Counted from the first letter of the stretch, positions 13,550 to 25,866 are shown. The stretch: 64,000 bases of DNA from Blastocystis sp. Blastoise (GCA_039096225.1 JBBPEB010000014.1:2057501-2121500); one strand, 5' to 3'. The notes: generated by a model from the sequence alone, not told the origin. Made by a program: numbers and translations.

Positions 13550-13921
13550 TTATATGCCACCTTCAACTTTCTTATAAGATATAGCAGCAAGACCCAAATA
13601 TGGAAAATGAGGACCCTCCATTGGGACAGGGCGGGCATTCCTACAAATAGTATTATATAGAATAATAATAATAATATAACTATAACTATATATATATATA
13701 TATACACTTCCATCACATTAAGGTTCTTCTTCATTCCTTTAATAAAGTCTCTCTTAATGTCTTCTTTGTCCCATCGTCGCACAAGGAGTAGATCCGTTCC
13801 CTGAGGGAGAGAATCGAATATATAGGGTGTATGAGACATATAACTATAGAGGTGAGGAGGGAGTCAAGGAGAGAGAACGAGAGAATAACAATATCTTATT
13901 AGAGAATACATGTATATAATA

Positions 13922-13952
<31 letters not shown>

Positions 13953-14237
13953 AGGATATCTTCTTTAATAATCTCTGTCCTTTCTTAATGAGAACGATAG
14001 TAACATCAAATTTGGTTTCTATATATTTAAGAGGAGCCAAATATTCATCGAGATAGAGATCTGGTCGAGATCCCGTGCAGAGGATGGTATAACGACTTTG
14101 AAGGGAGGGGCACGACTCAATTCTCTGCTTAGAATAATTGCATAAAGTAAGATCATAGAGGAGAGCAGTAGTGTGTTCACAGAATGAATTTTCATACCCA
14201 TTTATAGATCCTTCTGCTAATACCAAACAATCTATAG

Positions 14238-14306
<69 letters not shown>

Positions 14307-14429
14307 TATACTACTATTTGGTTTAATATATTTATTCATAAGTATAATTTCATCATTTTGATAATCATCTTCAAAATAAGTACTGGTATACTTCTTTGCT
14401 ATACACATATCTCCATTCTTTCCTATTGG

Positions 14430-14470
<41 letters not shown>

Positions 14471-14992
14471 ATATTCTATTCAATGAAAATTATTGAATAA
14501 TAATAATAAAAATTATAATAAAATAATAATATATATATATATACTAAGTACATGACTTGATTGTTCTTGGAACCAAATATCTTCACAACACGGTATGCCC
14601 ATAGAAGAGAGAACGACGTTATTCCAGCCATGATTCTTACTTCTTTCATATTCACTTGTCTTTACTAATGATTCCACGGGAATCTCCATTAATTCTTTAG
14701 ATACTTCACGTAAATTAGTTTTTAATTTCTTTACACCACTTCTGTTACCAAACTTTCCAGTTTGATGTATAATCTGAGCTATAATAATAATAATAATAAT
14801 AATAATATATAAATATACATAAGAATGTAATATCAATGGAATCAATATCAACAGCACGTGTCACGTGTTGAATGACCCAATTATCAAACTTTGCACGACC
14901 GATGACGAACTTAGGCATATTCTTCCAATCAAATGTATTCGGTGTGAAGACAAATAAATCCTATTTTATATAAGAAGACTTATTAGTAAACA

Positions 14993-15031
<39 letters not shown>

Positions 15032-15100
15032 GATTGCTGCATCCCAGTAGGATCGAGCCTTGAGTTTTTGTTGTTGATATAATTGAGTCATATTATTACC

Positions 15101-15168
<68 letters not shown>

Positions 15169-16082
15169 TGTTTACTTTGTATATACATATCTGTGGTACT
15201 ATTGAAATAAAAATTATGTCGTTGAGAGAATAAGCCAACCTATATATATATTAATAATAATAAACATAATATATCTCTCTCTTATATACCTTAGGTTTAA
15301 TATTTCCGTCTTGTATGTCTTGTTTAACCTTTATTAGCACTTTATGTATACTATTCTCCACAAGAATATCACCGTTAATATAACCATAGAAATCTTCATT
15401 GGGGTATTCCTCAATAGATCTTTCAAACATACCAAATAAATAGGGTAAATTATAAGGATTACGTCTATATTTATTGTATATAAATATTATTTAAAAATTA
15501 TTTAAAAAATAAAAATTATTTAAAAAATATTTAAAAATTATTTAAAAAATAAAAATAAAAAATACTCGAAATCAGCAATAGCTTTGATTTTATAATTTTT
15601 GCATTCTTCTATCCAGAATTCACTATCTGTATATACTATTGGAATAATATTATCCATTAGAGACAAGTAATGAAGTGTATTCTTTTGAATATCAGTGACA
15701 TCATCATCTTCACCTTCCTATATGAAAAAAGAAAATAGATACAAATAAATAGTTACTTAATAGTATGTATAACAAAAAAATATACTAAAATAAACATAAA
15801 AAAAAATTAATAATACTAAAACATAAAATATACCTTAGGAGAAGAGAAAGTAGTAAAAAGAACAAGTCTAACTTGATCGTTATTAGAAACATCATTCTTT
15901 AAAGAGATTCTGCTATCAGCAACAACTGTCTCAGTACTATCAAGCATCAATACAAACAAACAAAATATGAAAACAACAAGGAGTCCAACAATTGAAATGA
16001 CACTTTTCATAGATAATCCTCGTATCTTTTGTTTTGCTTTCTCAAGTGATTCTGCATTCACATAAGACTCAATTCGCTGCAT
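13550..16082 (-). CDS. Type II membrane protein, glycosyltransferase-like (Golgi)
   Basis: Starts at 16082 with a basic cytoplasmic tail (KAKQKIRGLSMK) followed by one hydrophobic anchor (VISIVGLLVVFIFCLFVLML), the layout of Golgi type II enzymes. The lumenal part has an LVLFTTFSSPK strand, then NIIPIVYTDSEFW, then NEDFYGYINGDILVENSIH (NGDIL is DxD-like), VGLFSQRHNFYF, and FVIGRAKFDNWVIQH. This resembles uncharacterised eukaryotic nucleotide-diphospho-sugar transferase-fold proteins. The family and sugar are not identified. A second lumenal half has Cys-rich segments (SMGIPCCEDIW, SFCEHTTALLYDLTLCNYSK). The last exon ends FPYLGLAAISYKKVEGGI before TAA at 13550. About ten introns are present, including (TAA)n tracts at about 14237-14305 and 15102-15168. 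Confidence 0.7.
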
Positions 16083-17378
16083 TCTTTATCTAAATTAAGG
16101 AAAATACACAAGATAAAGAAGAAATATATAATAAAAAAAATGGAGATTTTTCTCTTGGTTTCCTATATAATTATTTAAACACGGGTATTATGTAGAAAAT
16201 GGGTATTTTTTTATATAGTTCCGTTAAAATGACTAAACTCCATTTTTTTTCCTGAGTTTTTTTACATATAACATCATGTTTATACATAGTACATTCATCA
16301 GATAATGCTTAGTTTTTCTTGGAAATGATATAACTCTGATCAAAAACTTCAAGAGTATCATTTTGAAATGTGTTTTTATAGTCTATATATCCTATTTTAT
16401 TGATGTAAAACAAGAGATTATTAGATACACTGAAGATAAATTATATATTAAATTAAAATAGTGTTCATCAACAATAACAACGAGTGATTTGTTTGTTGAA
16501 AAGTTGTTCATGGTTATTGAAATGTTCTAGTCTATATCACCTACTCTGTTTGAGAAAATTCTACTTAATATATTAAGTTTATAATGTTAATTTAATAGTT
16601 TTAAGATAATCATGACAAAATATGATTTAAAATACTTATTCTCATGATATCAGAATATAACTCTTCGAATCTTATACACTGTATCCCTAATCCTGTTATA
16701 CCATTAAACAATGAGTCATATTTATAAATATCTCACCGTTTTATAAAATAATGACAATTTATCTTTATCACTTTGATTTGAGATGTTGAAATTATTCATT
16801 TTCATTTAAATCTAGGATTTTAAAGAATACCATTTGTATCAAATATGCTGATAGTTTCTTCTTTGACTATCTATTGACCTGCTATAATACAAGCACAATA
16901 TAAATCTTTGTTTCATGTCTATAAAATGTAAGCTTCTTTATCGAATGGATTTTCAAAGAAATCGTGGAATATCATACAAGAATAGAGCTATAAATTAACT
17001 GAATAACATCATGATAAATGCAGCTTTCGAAAGAGACACAGTGTTTTCCTTATATCAATTGCATTCTTGGTACTCGACACTCAAAGAGAAAAACGAAAAC
17101 AATGATATTTGCGTCTTCACCCATGAATAAATGAGAATAATTCGCTAAATTCTAAAGAATAATCGCGATTTTATTTTTAAAGAAAAACAGAGTCATTTTT
17201 TCACAAGGTCGAAAAAGAAATCAGTTTCATCCCATTTTGTGTCCAAACATTATTCAAAGAACACACAGAAATAATTTCTAGATCCGATTCTGTCTTCATT
17301 GTAGGTATTTCACTGATAATTATATTTATTTATTATATAGATCTATATACACTATATTATTATAGATTTAAGTTAACT
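16083..17378. other. Intergenic region, divergent promoters
   Basis: 1.3 kb between the head-to-head glycosyltransferase-like and apyrase genes. No coding signal. It is slightly less A+T-pure than the introns and has no simple repeats. Confidence 0.5.
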
Positions 17379-18680
17379 ATGAAGTTCTTTTCGGTTCAAT
17401 CTGATTTTGAAGATTCAACAGATCTTGATTTTTGTACATCGAGAAATATATATATGCGCAGGTCAGAACAAAAGAAAATCCATAATTATGAAAAACATAG
17501 TATTGCTGCCGATGAGTCCCTTTTAAAACCTATATTATCGACAGAATCATTATTATCAATGCCTTTAATCCTATTTGTATCTTTTATGATTGGTATAATC
17601 TCTATGATATTGAAGTTCTATCCTACATTTCAATATTATTCAATTTATTTATCAAGTATTATTCAAAAGAGATCAACACTATTCCAAATAGAGCACAACT
17701 ATTATAAATTACGTAAAACCCCTTTCTCATCTCCAGATTGTATATATGGAATTTCTGTTTTGTCTCATTTTGATCAAGAGAATCAATTTATATTTGATGA
17801 AAATCTCTACTATTCATCAATGATCAAATGTGCTGAGATTCGTCGTACAAAGTCTTTATATACCATTCATTGGTTAGAAGATCAGCCATTTCTCCTTAAG
17901 AGTTCTACGGAAACACATGGCACATACTTCACTACAATGCATCTATTTGATGGATATTTATTATTAGTTAATAAAATAGATGGTATAGTGTATAGAATGA
18001 ATGAAAATAAACAAATATCTTCATATATACATGTATTTAGAGGAAATGGTAGTACTTCACTTCCAAAACTAATTGATTGGTCAGCTACTCAATATACTAA
18101 ACTCTATATAGGTAGTTCTTCTATATATTATAAACCAGAAACGAATGAATTCCTCTATTCTGATCCTTATGTATATATATATGATAGAAAAACAAAAGAA
18201 GTGAAATATCAGAATTGGGAATCTGTATATAATCATATAAATAATCATCCTTCTTTTTCTCGATTATTCTTTGTTCATAATACAATATTCTGGTCATATA
18301 CACAGAAACAATGGTATTTATTTCCAAAAGCATATAAGAAAGAAGACTACATCCGAGCATTGAATATACATACCCTAAACAGTATTCCTATTAACTTCTT
18401 CTTAACTATAACAGAAGACATGCAACATATATCAATACATCCATTTATATATAATACATTATCCATGCCTAAAATAGAGATTGAAGATGCAAAATTCTTG
18501 AATTATGAAGAGAAAGTAATTATTGGTACATATTCAATTCAATTCCAAAAGAATTCCACAGCGTTCTTTTATCGATCCGCCGTGTTACTAATGGATATAC
18601 AGGGACATGTATATTCGTGGGAAAATCAGATTCCAGGGAAATATCATTATAAAGGGATAGGCTTGAACTTTGGCTATTAA
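17379..18680 (+). CDS. CANT1: Calcium-activated nucleotidase / apyrase (CANT1 family)
   Basis: Single-exon gene of 433 aa. Residues 1-58 are cytoplasmic, and a hydrophobic anchor lies at about 60-82 (LLSMPLILFVSFMIGIISMI), making it a type II secretory-pathway protein. The catalytic part matches the five-bladed propeller of soluble Ca2+-activated nucleotidases, which hydrolyse UDP/GDP released by Golgi glycosyltransferases. Visible landmarks are LFDGYLLLVNKIDGIVYRM, FRGNGSTSLPKLIDW, KLYIGSS, the NWESVYN motif (NWVSNYN in animals), FWSYTQKQWYLFPK and the terminal YHYKGIGLNF (KYEGIEF in animals). The expected length is about 400 aa. The lack of introns is unusual for this window. Confidence 0.87.
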   Translation: MKFFSVQSDFEDSTDLDFCTSRNIYMRRSEQKKIHNYEKHSIAADESLLKPILSTESLLSMPLILFVSFMIGIISMILKFYPTFQYYSIYLSSIIQKRSTLFQIEHNYYKLRKTPFSSPDCIYGISVLSHFDQENQFIFDENLYYSSMIKCAEIRRTKSLYTIHWLEDQPFLLKSSTETHGTYFTTMHLFDGYLLLVNKIDGIVYRMNENKQISSYIHVFRGNGSTSLPKLIDWSATQYTKLYIGSSSIYYKPETNEFLYSDPYVYIYDRKTKEVKYQNWESVYNHINNHPSFSRLFFVHNTIFWSYTQKQWYLFPKAYKKEDYIRALNIHTLNSIPINFFLTITEDMQHISIHPFIYNTLSMPKIEIEDAKFLNYEEKVIIGTYSIQFQKNSTAFFYRSAVLLMDIQGHVYSWENQIPGKYHYKGIGLNFGY

Positions 18681-19810
18681 TAGGAGTATATATAGTATGT
18701 TTCCTAGATTTTACTATTATATGTTATATATTATATTATATATTATATGTTTTTATTATATTCTATATTATCTATTTTTATTTATATTTTATTCTCTATT
18801 CTCTATTATATTATATTTATTCACTAATTATATAGTCACTTTTATATTATATTATTCATTTTTTCACTTTTTATTATTGTTTTTCTTTTTAACAGTTTTA
18901 TAATTTTTTTTTCACTATTTTATTTATATATACACTGACTGGTACTCATCTCATTTTTTTCCTCTCTCTCTATATATATATCAATTATTTATATTGCTGC
19001 TTTTCTATATATACAAGTGATTACTCATGTACTTTCCAAGTATTTTTGAACTCTATTTTCTTTTGTTTGTTATTGTAAATGATATAGTTTTCTCAATATA
19101 TAAAAGTACTACTCAATTGTATTAGTTGCCAATATTAACAACACAAGCGAATAATTGGATAAATAGCATTCTTTTAGTAAGAGAAGAATCTAGATAGAAT
19201 ATATTTATATTATATACAAAAATATAATAATTTTATCATTTTGATTGCTTAATATAGAAAAAGATAAGATAAAACACAGATTATATATATATTATTCAAA
19301 ATGAATAACCACAAAGAAGAGTCATTATTCTTTTATGGTTATTATTTTGTGAAATAACATATTAATGATAAGAATATAACAACACACAAAAGAATACTTG
19401 CTCAGTTATAAACCTGCTTCTTTTAATTTGATAATTTATTATTTATATAATTAAAAGCTTTTATTAATTATATTCAAATTATAATTCTTTAATCTCAATA
19501 TATATCTATTATTATAACTATATATGAAAATACTAATACATAAAATAAAATTTACAAGTTGAAATCTAAATATAAATACTTATACTAATACTAAATGAAA
19601 ATAATAATACTCGTATTCTTTTGAATATATATCAAAACAATAAATTGATAGTTTAGTATTTAAATAGTAAATGAATTAAAATGTGAATACTATTTTCATT
19701 ATGAGTAAAGTATATATTTTATGATGAGTAAGATAATATGAGAACAAAACGAATGAGTATATTGATATAAAATTAAATAGAGTAAAATAAATAAAAAGAA
19801 TATGAAATGT
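18681..19810. other. Convergent intergenic region
   Basis: 1.1 kb of AT-rich DNA between the 3' ends of the apyrase and GST genes. No gene or RNA is recognised. Confidence 0.5.
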
Positions 19811-20081
19811 TTATCTTCTATTAGAAGCAAGATAAGTTTTGATTTGTTCAATTTGTTCAAAATCTTTCTATATATAGAATAAAATGAATAATAAATAAAA
19901 TAAATAAAATAAATACCATAGATTGAAGAAGATGAGGATAATTGTTCGTTTCAGGAGCAGTAGGAATGATTTGATCTAAAACAGAATAAGAAAGACAATC
20001 AACAATACTAACTTGATTTCCTAACCAATATTTTCCCTATAAAAAGTATAATAAATATAATAAATATAATAAATATAATAA

Positions 20082-20144
<63 letters not shown>

Positions 20145-20713
20145 TAATAATAATAAATATAATAATATACATTATAAGTATTAAATAATTTTTCTAATCC
20201 ATTCATAAAAGTAATAAAAGAAGTATCTATATATATATATAAATAAAATAAAATATAAAATATAAAATGAATACTATAGAAATTGTTGATTTGTTCTTTA
20301 GGATTCGAAGAGAAAGCAGCATTAAGATAAGCATTAAGAAGATCTTCAAAAGAATCCATAATCATTTGACCAAAATAAATAGAATGTTCATCAGATCCTT
20401 CAAGATTATATTTATGAGCAATAAAACGAAGAATAGTAGTACTTTGAACAAGATTAAAATGATCAATAGTAAATTGAGGAAGTTGACCAAAAGGAAGAGA
20501 ACCATCAGTTATACCACTTGTTTTTATTTCACCCCATTTCTCAAAACTTATTCTTTCATCATTATATTGAGTATTTACAAGTTCAAGAGCAAGACTATAT
20601 ATATATTTATTTATTATAAAAATATATATAAAAAATATATAAAAAATATATAAATACCGAATAGCATCACCACGTCCTTTCATATTGAAATATTTAAGAT
20701 TAATAGAAGACAT
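19811..20713 (-). CDS. Glutathione S-transferase, sigma-like (copy 1)
   Basis: Conjugates glutathione to electrophiles in the cytosol. It opens MSSINLKYFNMKGRGDAIR, where LKYFNMKGRG with its Tyr matches the sigma/alpha-class catalytic start (YF.xRGrae). Exon 2 has DGSLPFGQLPQF, the conserved cis-Pro region of the glutathione site, and STTILRFIAHKYNL. The C-terminal domain has GKYWLGNQVSIVDCLSYSVLD, the N-capping box (S/T-x-x-D) of GSTs. The last exon gives KDFEQIEQIKTYLASNRR before TAA at 19811. Five exons are present, and one intron is a (TAA)n tract at about 20086-20140. It is divergent from the KDSR-like gene. A near-identical copy lies inverted at 63441 (Asn10 here is Asp there). Confidence 0.88.
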
Positions 20714-21536
20714 TATGAAAAAGTATAGATTAAAAGAAAACCAAATAAAAAACTTTATTTAAATAAAATATGAGAAATGAATATGTGTTAAAATTGATAA
20801 ATGAATTCATTAGATAAATTGTGGATATAAATATAAAAGAAAGAAAAGATATAAGGAAAAGAAAGAAAAGAAGAAAAGAAGACTTATGATTGGAAAGAAA
20901 TTTCAAGAATTTTTGAAAGAACTTTTCATTCATTTTTATATTATTCTTTATATATAGAGATTCAACAAGTATTCATTTGTTTTGACTTTATGAAACATAT
21001 GAAATGAATTAGAAGAATTGTATGAATTAGAAGAATTGAAAATCATTCAACTATTCCTTATATAATAATCTAAAAAGATTATTCAATTGCTATTTTTTTT
21101 TATAAAACATATGAAATTGTATAAATCAAAATATACATCATATGAAATGATTATTAAAGAATTATTTCAAGAGATTTGAGTCATTTAAAATAATTATATA
21201 TTTACATATAAAGAAGAATACATATATAAATTATATATATATTAATGATTTGAACTTTATAGAATTAAAATATAAAAAAGGAATTCTTTTGAGTTCATAA
21301 TAATAACGACAAAACAAAACAGAATCAGTGATTTTCTTTTCGTTTTTAAAAAAAGAATTCTTCTATCTATTTATCCTTCTTCGTTTTCAATTCTTATTAT
21401 TTTTTTAATATATAAATCTTTTTTGAAATCAATATTGATTTTATTTTATTCTATATTGTGAATTGATTCTATTTGAATAGAAGTTCGTACTTCATTTGAA
21501 TTATATAATTGTAAATCGTTGATAATAATAAGTTAT
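20714..21536. other. Bidirectional promoter region, duplicated at 62610-63440
   Basis: 823 bases between the divergent GST and KDSR-like genes, kept at near-identical length in the other arm. It contains repeats of GAATTAGAAGAATTG and a GAAGAATTCTTTT-type palindrome around 21340-21360. Confidence 0.55.
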
Positions 21537-22108
21537 ATGAAGATGATAATTGATAATAGTGTGATATATTCAATTTTAGTGATATATATATTGTTGATTG
21601 TGAGTGTAGAGGTCTATAAACGTATTCATTCGTTATTATACGTATTTAAGAATCGTCATTATGTGATAACAGGAGGTTCAGAAGGTTTAGGTCGTGCTTT
21701 AGCAAAGGAAATCGTTAAAAATGGAGGAGTTGTAACAATAGTATCAAGACATGAAGAAAAGTTGAAAGAAGCGAAATTCGATATAGAAAGAAGTTTAAAA
21801 GAAAATAATAGTTATAATGGTTCAATAAATTATGTATGTTGTGATGTAAGTGATGAAGAAAGTGTATATAAATCGATGAAAGTATGTATAGAGAAAACAG
21901 GTTCAATTGATGTATTGGTATCTTGTGCTGGATATGCTGAAACAGGGTATATATATATATATATATTATTATTATTATTATATAATTATATAGATATATG
22001 TTTGGAATGGGTAGAGAATTATATCATAAAATGATGGATGTGAATTATTTTGGTACTTTAAATGTATTATATGAAGTTGTTCCTGATATGATGAAACGAA
22101 ATAAAGTA

Positions 22109-22142
<34 letters not shown>

Positions 22143-22771
22143 TTTATTATTATATAATAAATATAATATAGGGAGAAGTTTATATAGTAAGTAGTGCTGC
22201 TAGTTTTACTAGTTATATTGGTTATGGAAGTTATAGTCCTACGAAATATGCGTTAAGAGGATTGTGTGATACATTACGAAATGAAATATGTCGTCATCAC
22301 ATTCATATAGGTACTATTTATCCACCAAATATGTTAACTTCTGGATTTATACAAGAAAATAAAACAAAACCAGAAGAAGGAAAATTTATTGAATATTTTG
22401 AATCTGCGTATATATAGAATATAATATATATATATATATATATAGATTTACTCCAGAATATTGTGCTTCTTCTATAATTGAATCAATAAGAAGAGTATAT
22501 CTATATATATCTATATATATATATCTATATATATAAATAGGGAGATAGTAATATATTTTGTAATAGTTTAGAAGGATGGGCATTAAGTGTATGTTCCTTA
22601 GGAATGAGTCCTCGAAATAATCCTTTTATAGACTTTCTTATGATGCCTATTGTAGCTCCTCTTTTATTATGTACATATTATCTATTTAATGCTGTAGTCA
22701 AGATGCCTCGATGGAGACAAGAGGAGAGAGAAAAGAAGTGGTATCCTATCAACAAAGAAAAAATCATGTAA
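21537..22771 (+). CDS. KDSR: 3-ketodihydrosphingosine reductase-like SDR (copy 1)
   Basis: Short-chain dehydrogenase likely reducing 3-ketodihydrosphingosine to dihydrosphingosine in sphingolipid synthesis at the ER. First ATG is at 21537 (MKMIIDNSVIY). An N-terminal membrane segment (SILVIYILLIVSVEVY) is followed by VITGGSEGLGRALA (TGxxxGxG NADP fold), VSCAGYAETG, VSSAASF and the catalytic YSPTK (YxxxK). The last exon has a hydrophobic stretch (FLMMPIVAPLLLCTYYLF) and a Lys-rich end (KKWYPINKEKIM), matching the C-terminal anchor of KDSR. Introns: 21947-21993, 22106-22171, one after GAATCTGC and one after AGAAGA. The first two are absent from the other copy. The five residue differences I see between copies are mostly conservative. 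Confidence 0.85.
21947..21993 (+). other. Copy-specific intron A of KDSR copy 1
   Basis: A 47-base insertion starting GTATATATAT and ending TATATAG sits between ACAGG and ATATATG. The other copy reads ACAGGATATATG without a break. Removing it restores the frame (GGA TAT ATG), whereas leaving it in gives an early stop. Confidence 0.92.
22106..22171 (+). other. Copy-specific intron B of KDSR copy 1
   Basis: A 66-base insertion of (TAT)n and AT-rich sequence with GTATAT and AATATAG ends lies between AAATAAA and GGAGAAG. The other copy reads AAATAAAGGAGAAG directly. Confidence 0.92.
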
Positions 22772-23008
22772 TTCTATTTATAATATTGTTCTTTTAAAGA
22801 ATAAGAATACTATATAAAATGTCTTTTATTATTATATATTTATTTTAAATATTATTTTATAATAGTTGAATTTCAATTGATATTCATGTAATTTATATTG
22901 TTGAATAGATTACATAAAAAAAAAGAAAAATAAATATTATTTAAAAAAAAACAATAATAATAATAATAATATAAAAATAATAACTACAAATACTATTATA
23001 AAAATTAA
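22772..23008. other. Convergent 3' spacer
   Basis: AT-rich 3' UTR space between the converging KDSR-like and roadblock-like genes, conserved in the inverted arm. Confidence 0.5.
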
Positions 23009-23588
23009 CTAATATAAATCTTCTATATATTTTACAATTTTATCTTTCTTTTGACTTACCTATATATATATATAATGAAAATAATAATAATAATAAAATA
23101 ATAATAAAAATACATAATGTTTTATAAGTCCTAAAGGCTGAGTAGGTTGAGTAATTCCACAAAGAAAGAATTCACTGTTAATATCAAAAGTAACAATTAA
23201 ACATTGCTATATAATAATATATATTTTATTATTTATATATATAAAAAAAAATAAAATTTGAATAAAGAATAATAAAAAATAATTATTATTCAAATATTAT
23301 TATCAATTATATTTATATATAATATGTACTTCAAAATTAAATATTGAATAGAGTTCAGGATCATTCATAGATTTGAATCCTTTCAAACAACGAGATAATA
23401 TTGACATAATAACACCTTCATTATCATTATGTGATGATGTAGAGAAGATTAATTGACCTTTATAATCAGAAAGACTAAAGAAGTATAAATTGATCAACAA
23501 TATTTTCATCAATAAACAATATACATATATTCAATGAAAGACTCCTTATCTTCTTCAATTAATTTTTTTATATCAGAATATCGAATCA
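23009..23588 (-). CDS. Small roadblock/LAMTOR3-like protein (copy 1, tentative)
   Basis: Four short exons encode about 125 aa: MIRYSDIKKLIEEDKESFIEY, then LSDYKGQLIFSTSSHNDNEG-V, then CLIVTFDINSEFFLCGITQP, then a lysine-rich end VSQKKDKIVKYIEDLY before TAG. The pattern of an N-terminal helix, a GQLIFS strand, a helix (IMSILSRCLKGF), two strands and a final helix resembles the roadblock/LC7 fold used by Ragulator subunits such as LAMTOR3. I see no decisive motif, so this is a fold-level guess. Exon 1 joins exon 2 through the phase-2 codon AT|T. The gene is repeated intact in the inverted arm with the same introns. Confidence 0.55.
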
Positions 23589-23815
23589 TTAATAATAAGA
23601 TCAAAATAATTCTTTGAAAAATTTATCTAAAAAAAATATTTATAAATTTATTTTCTTATAAGATATTGATTGAATAATTTTTTCAAAAAATATAAAATTT
23701 ATTTTATTTTATATTAAGAATAGTATTTAAATAATAATCAATAAATAATTAAATAACAAAACAAACAGTATTTCTTTTTTCTTTTTAAAATAAAGAAATT
23801 ATAATATATATTATA

Positions 23816-25176
23816 TTATATTTCATTTCTATATTGATTAATCATAGTATCAAAAGATTGCTCACTTTTTACATTAATTTCTTCTTTTATATTATTATTA
23901 TTCTTATTATTTTCTTTAATTTCTTCTTTTATATTATTATTATTATTCTTATTCTCTTTAATTTCTTCTTTTACTTCTGTTTTTATTGATTTCTTATTCT
24001 TCTGTTTCGAATCTTTATATAAAGAAGATGAACATATATTATGAAGTAAACATTGTTCACATTTTGGTCTCGAAGAACAGATCTGTTGACCAAATCCAAC
24101 TAACAATAAATTCACTTCATCCCATTCTTCTCTTTAATATATATTTTATTTAATCATTTTTAAACATAATAAATTTTTATACATTATTAATATAATATAA
24201 TATAATATTATATATATATAATAAATATACTTGGGTAGCCATGATTCTAATTGAACTCTTGTTTCTTCGGGTGTTTTACTTTTACTCCATTTTAATCGAT
24301 TACAAATCGCATGTAAATGAACGTCTATTCCTATTCCTTCACTTATATTCCACGCATTTCTCATCGCTATATATGCCATCTTTGGGCCCACTCCAGGCAA
24401 CGATATCAATCCAGCGATCGTCCTCGGAATATCACCATCATATTCTGATAATAATATCGCTATTTATTTATTTATTTAAGGAATTATTATAACAAATATT
24501 TTATTTAAAAGTAAAACATTCGTTTTATAGAAAAAAATAAAAAAAAAAGACTATATCATTTATAAATGATGACTATAAACAAGATATAATAAACAAATTA
24601 ACATATATATTATATTACCTGTTGTTTTCTTAATATAAACAGCTTTCTTCTTATAAAATCCCACTGGCTTTATGATATCCATAATTGTTTGTTCATCTGT
24701 ATTTTGAATTGTTTTCATATTTAGACCTAACGCTTGAAGTCGTTTTATGGCTCCACCTGTAATCTTTATAGAATATAAATTACATATATATATTGAACAA
24801 ACATAAAATAGTTCAGAAACACAGAGAATACTAAAGATACTTCATCTTTCGTTTGGGACGACAACATTACACTGATTAAACACTGATATCTATATGTTTT
24901 GTCGTCCACATTCTTTTCAGGAAGAGCTTCAGAACCTAATACATCCACAGGAGCATCTCGCTTCTTTCTCATTTCACGAATCAAATCTAATTCTTCTTTC
25001 CAATTTGATGGAGGCTCAAATTTCACTTGTTTTGATTCTTTCTTTGTACGCTTAGCATTTTTTGATGGAATTGATTTCGTTTTAGTGTCTTCAAAATCAC
25101 TACCTTCATCATCATCCTCATATTCTAACTCTACTGTATTCTTTGCTTTACGTTTTAACGATCTTTGAGTTGGCAT
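23816..25176 (-). CDS. NTH1: Endonuclease III / NTH1 DNA glycosylase-AP lyase
   Basis: Base-excision repair enzyme removing oxidised pyrimidines. Exon 1 (ATG at 25176) has a Lys/Glu-rich, nuclear-signal-like N-terminus, then [13 protein letters not shown], the family's substrate-pocket helix. Exon 2 gives [15 protein letters not shown] and [17 protein letters not shown]. Exon 3 has the helix-hairpin-helix [10 protein letters not shown] with the catalytic Lys, and [15 protein letters not shown] with the catalytic Asp. Exon 4 holds [11 protein letters not shown] and the iron-sulfur Cys set C-x6-C-x2-C-x5-C ([16 protein letters not shown]). The C-terminus then has an Asn/Lys/Glu low-complexity tail made of IKEEIKEN repeats. 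This is the only complete copy. It lacks the intron found within exon 3 of the truncated copy. Confidence 0.92.
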
Positions 25177-25866
25177 TGCTAATAGTATTCCTGTATATGC
25201 ATAGAAAGCACTAGAAATTAAGTTAAAGTACTTCTAATTGATGAACTATTTATAGATCTTAGTAAACTAATCAGTTTGGGGAAGGAAAAGCACGAATATC
25301 TTTTCTTCAATTTTTTTTCAAAAAAAAGTTGATTCCAAAAGAGTCGTTTTTGTTATTTAATTCTTTCATATGATTCCACATTTATATAAATCTTTATAAC
25401 ATAACATTATCCGAAAGGTTGTTATATACTTTTATCAAATCTATCTGATCATTAGAAACCTCATTTGCTAATTACAATAAAATGTATTTATTTTTATTTT
25501 ATTATATCATTGATGATGTATAAGCTTTGAAGAGAAAAAAGAAAACAAACGAAAATCTTTAAGAGTAATCAATCATTAGATATTATATATTTGTTCCAAC
25601 CCTCATTTTCAGCATAGACTAGTCCTCCATATATATTCTTCAATAGAAAGAGTTCATAATGTTGCAGATATTAATAAATCATAGAATAACTGACTAGAGA
25701 AGAGATTACCAATAAAAATAACAAAAACGTTTTATTTAAGAACACTGTTTGGAGTCAAATGAAGTTTTTTAAAGTTTCTTCTTTTTTTATTATTAACATT
25801 TATATGATAAATAATTTATTATTTACTATTTTAAATATTTGATTTTGTTCATTGATATAAAACATA
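25177..25866. other. Intergenic, divergent promoters of NTH1 and SOD
   Basis: 690 bases with no coding signal or repeats that I recognise. Confidence 0.5.

Larger units (their letters stand above)
20164..24490. repeat. Inverted duplication, arm 1
   Basis: This block matches the reverse complement of 59712-64000 gene by gene: GST, KDSR-like SDR, roadblock-like protein and NTH exons 3 onward, with intergenic spacers conserved too. Homology fades at about 24490, inside an NTH intron upstream of the exon beginning CGATATTATTATCAG. The left limit cannot be set because arm 2 runs off the window at a point matching about 20164. Confidence 0.95.
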
